Of a stretch of 21,715 bases of DNA, positions 21,593-21,715 are shown piece by piece. The first letter of the stretch is position 1. Each line of letters opens with the position of its first letter. The DNA is from Candidatus Bathyarchaeota archaeon (GTDB lineage: Archaea > Thermoproteota > CALKCG01 > B24 > JAGTQN01). The stretch lies in the NCBI GenBank assembly GCA_018396395.1, contig JAGTQN010000016.1, positions 180-21,894 on the forward strand. Direction: 5' to 3'. The position numbers were made by a program, and so were the translations under genes. The notes under the pieces are model-generated. The model searched no databases, was not told where the DNA came from, and saw nothing but the letters and a program-made list of their open reading frames with translations.

Positions 21593-21715
21593 ATACGATG
21601 CCCCTGCCTCCAAAAAGAAAAAGTAGAAGTTAGTCAATGAATGAGAAAGAAGTTATTTATTTTGAAGTTTTTAGTGCTTCTTAGCTGAGAAGGGGCAAAA
21701 GCACTTTCACCTTTT
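21593..21715. other. Window end, no gene seen
   Basis: AT-rich. CTTCT-tagctg-AGAAG (about 21677-21692) and an outer GTGCTT/AAGCAC pair could form a hairpin after the retropepsin-like gene. No frame on either strand looks coding. Confidence 0.35.

Noticed and set aside
1..21715. tRNA genes and CRISPR arrays
   Set aside because: Intergenic regions show no T-arm consensus with a matching acceptor stem and no regularly spaced identical repeats.

Overview
The window reads as a chromosomal segment of a thermophilic or anaerobic archaeon, most probably of the Thermoproteota/TACK side. Archaeal markers are Rpo7 and Spt4 in an overlapping pair, archaeal-type AspRS, GatCAB, an M42 peptidase, a form III-like RuBisCO with an intact active site, TATA boxes about 26 nt upstream of start codons (leaderless transcripts), and frequent TTG/GTG starts. 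The retropepsin-like NSG protein and the PAC3/4-like protein favour TACK over Euryarchaeota, but no lineage can be fixed without a database search.

Layout. (1) 1-5171: a plus-strand purine cluster: the 3' end of an Fe-S-type PurF, a second complete PurF paralogue that has lost its glutaminase residues, PurD, PurT and PurE. (2) 5238-7445: a minus-strand UxuA-like TIM-barrel gene and a plus-strand ThuA-like gene, separated by about 690 bp that hold a decayed superoxide dismutase remnant no intact frame reports. (3) 7598-7960: a small protein resembling proteasome assembly chaperones PAC3/PAC4. (4) 8241-13055: aspS-gatC-gatA-gatB, which together suggest tRNA-dependent Asn (and/or Gln) formation. 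(5) 13204-14504, minus strand: a small membrane protein, then spt4 and rpo7 with an ATGA overlap. (6) 14783-18563, plus strand: M42 aminopeptidase, RuBisCO, HflX GTPase. (7) 19084-20643: bifunctional NAD(P)HX repair enzyme behind a palindrome that spans its TATA box. (8) 20644-21715: mostly non-coding, with T-rich hexamer-like repeats, a 227-bp segment bounded by inverted repeats with a possible RNA switch, a pair of 22-nt direct repeats 30 nt apart, and a retropepsin-like protein whose catalytic Asp is Asn.

How the parts fit. The purine genes lead from PRPP to later IMP intermediates; form III RuBisCO in archaea usually works in AMP recycling, so the window touches both synthesis and salvage of purine nucleotides. 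Fe-S ligands in PurF and a decayed SOD fit an oxygen-poor life. The rest is housekeeping (translation, transcription, metabolite repair).

The most unusual signals are the glutaminase-dead PurF in tandem with a normal one, the SOD scar, the repeat-bounded element near 20.8-21.0 kb, and recurrent degenerate hexamer repeats at the ends of several genes, some of them translated as low-complexity tails. I found no tRNA, rRNA, CRISPR array, insertion sequence or phage module.
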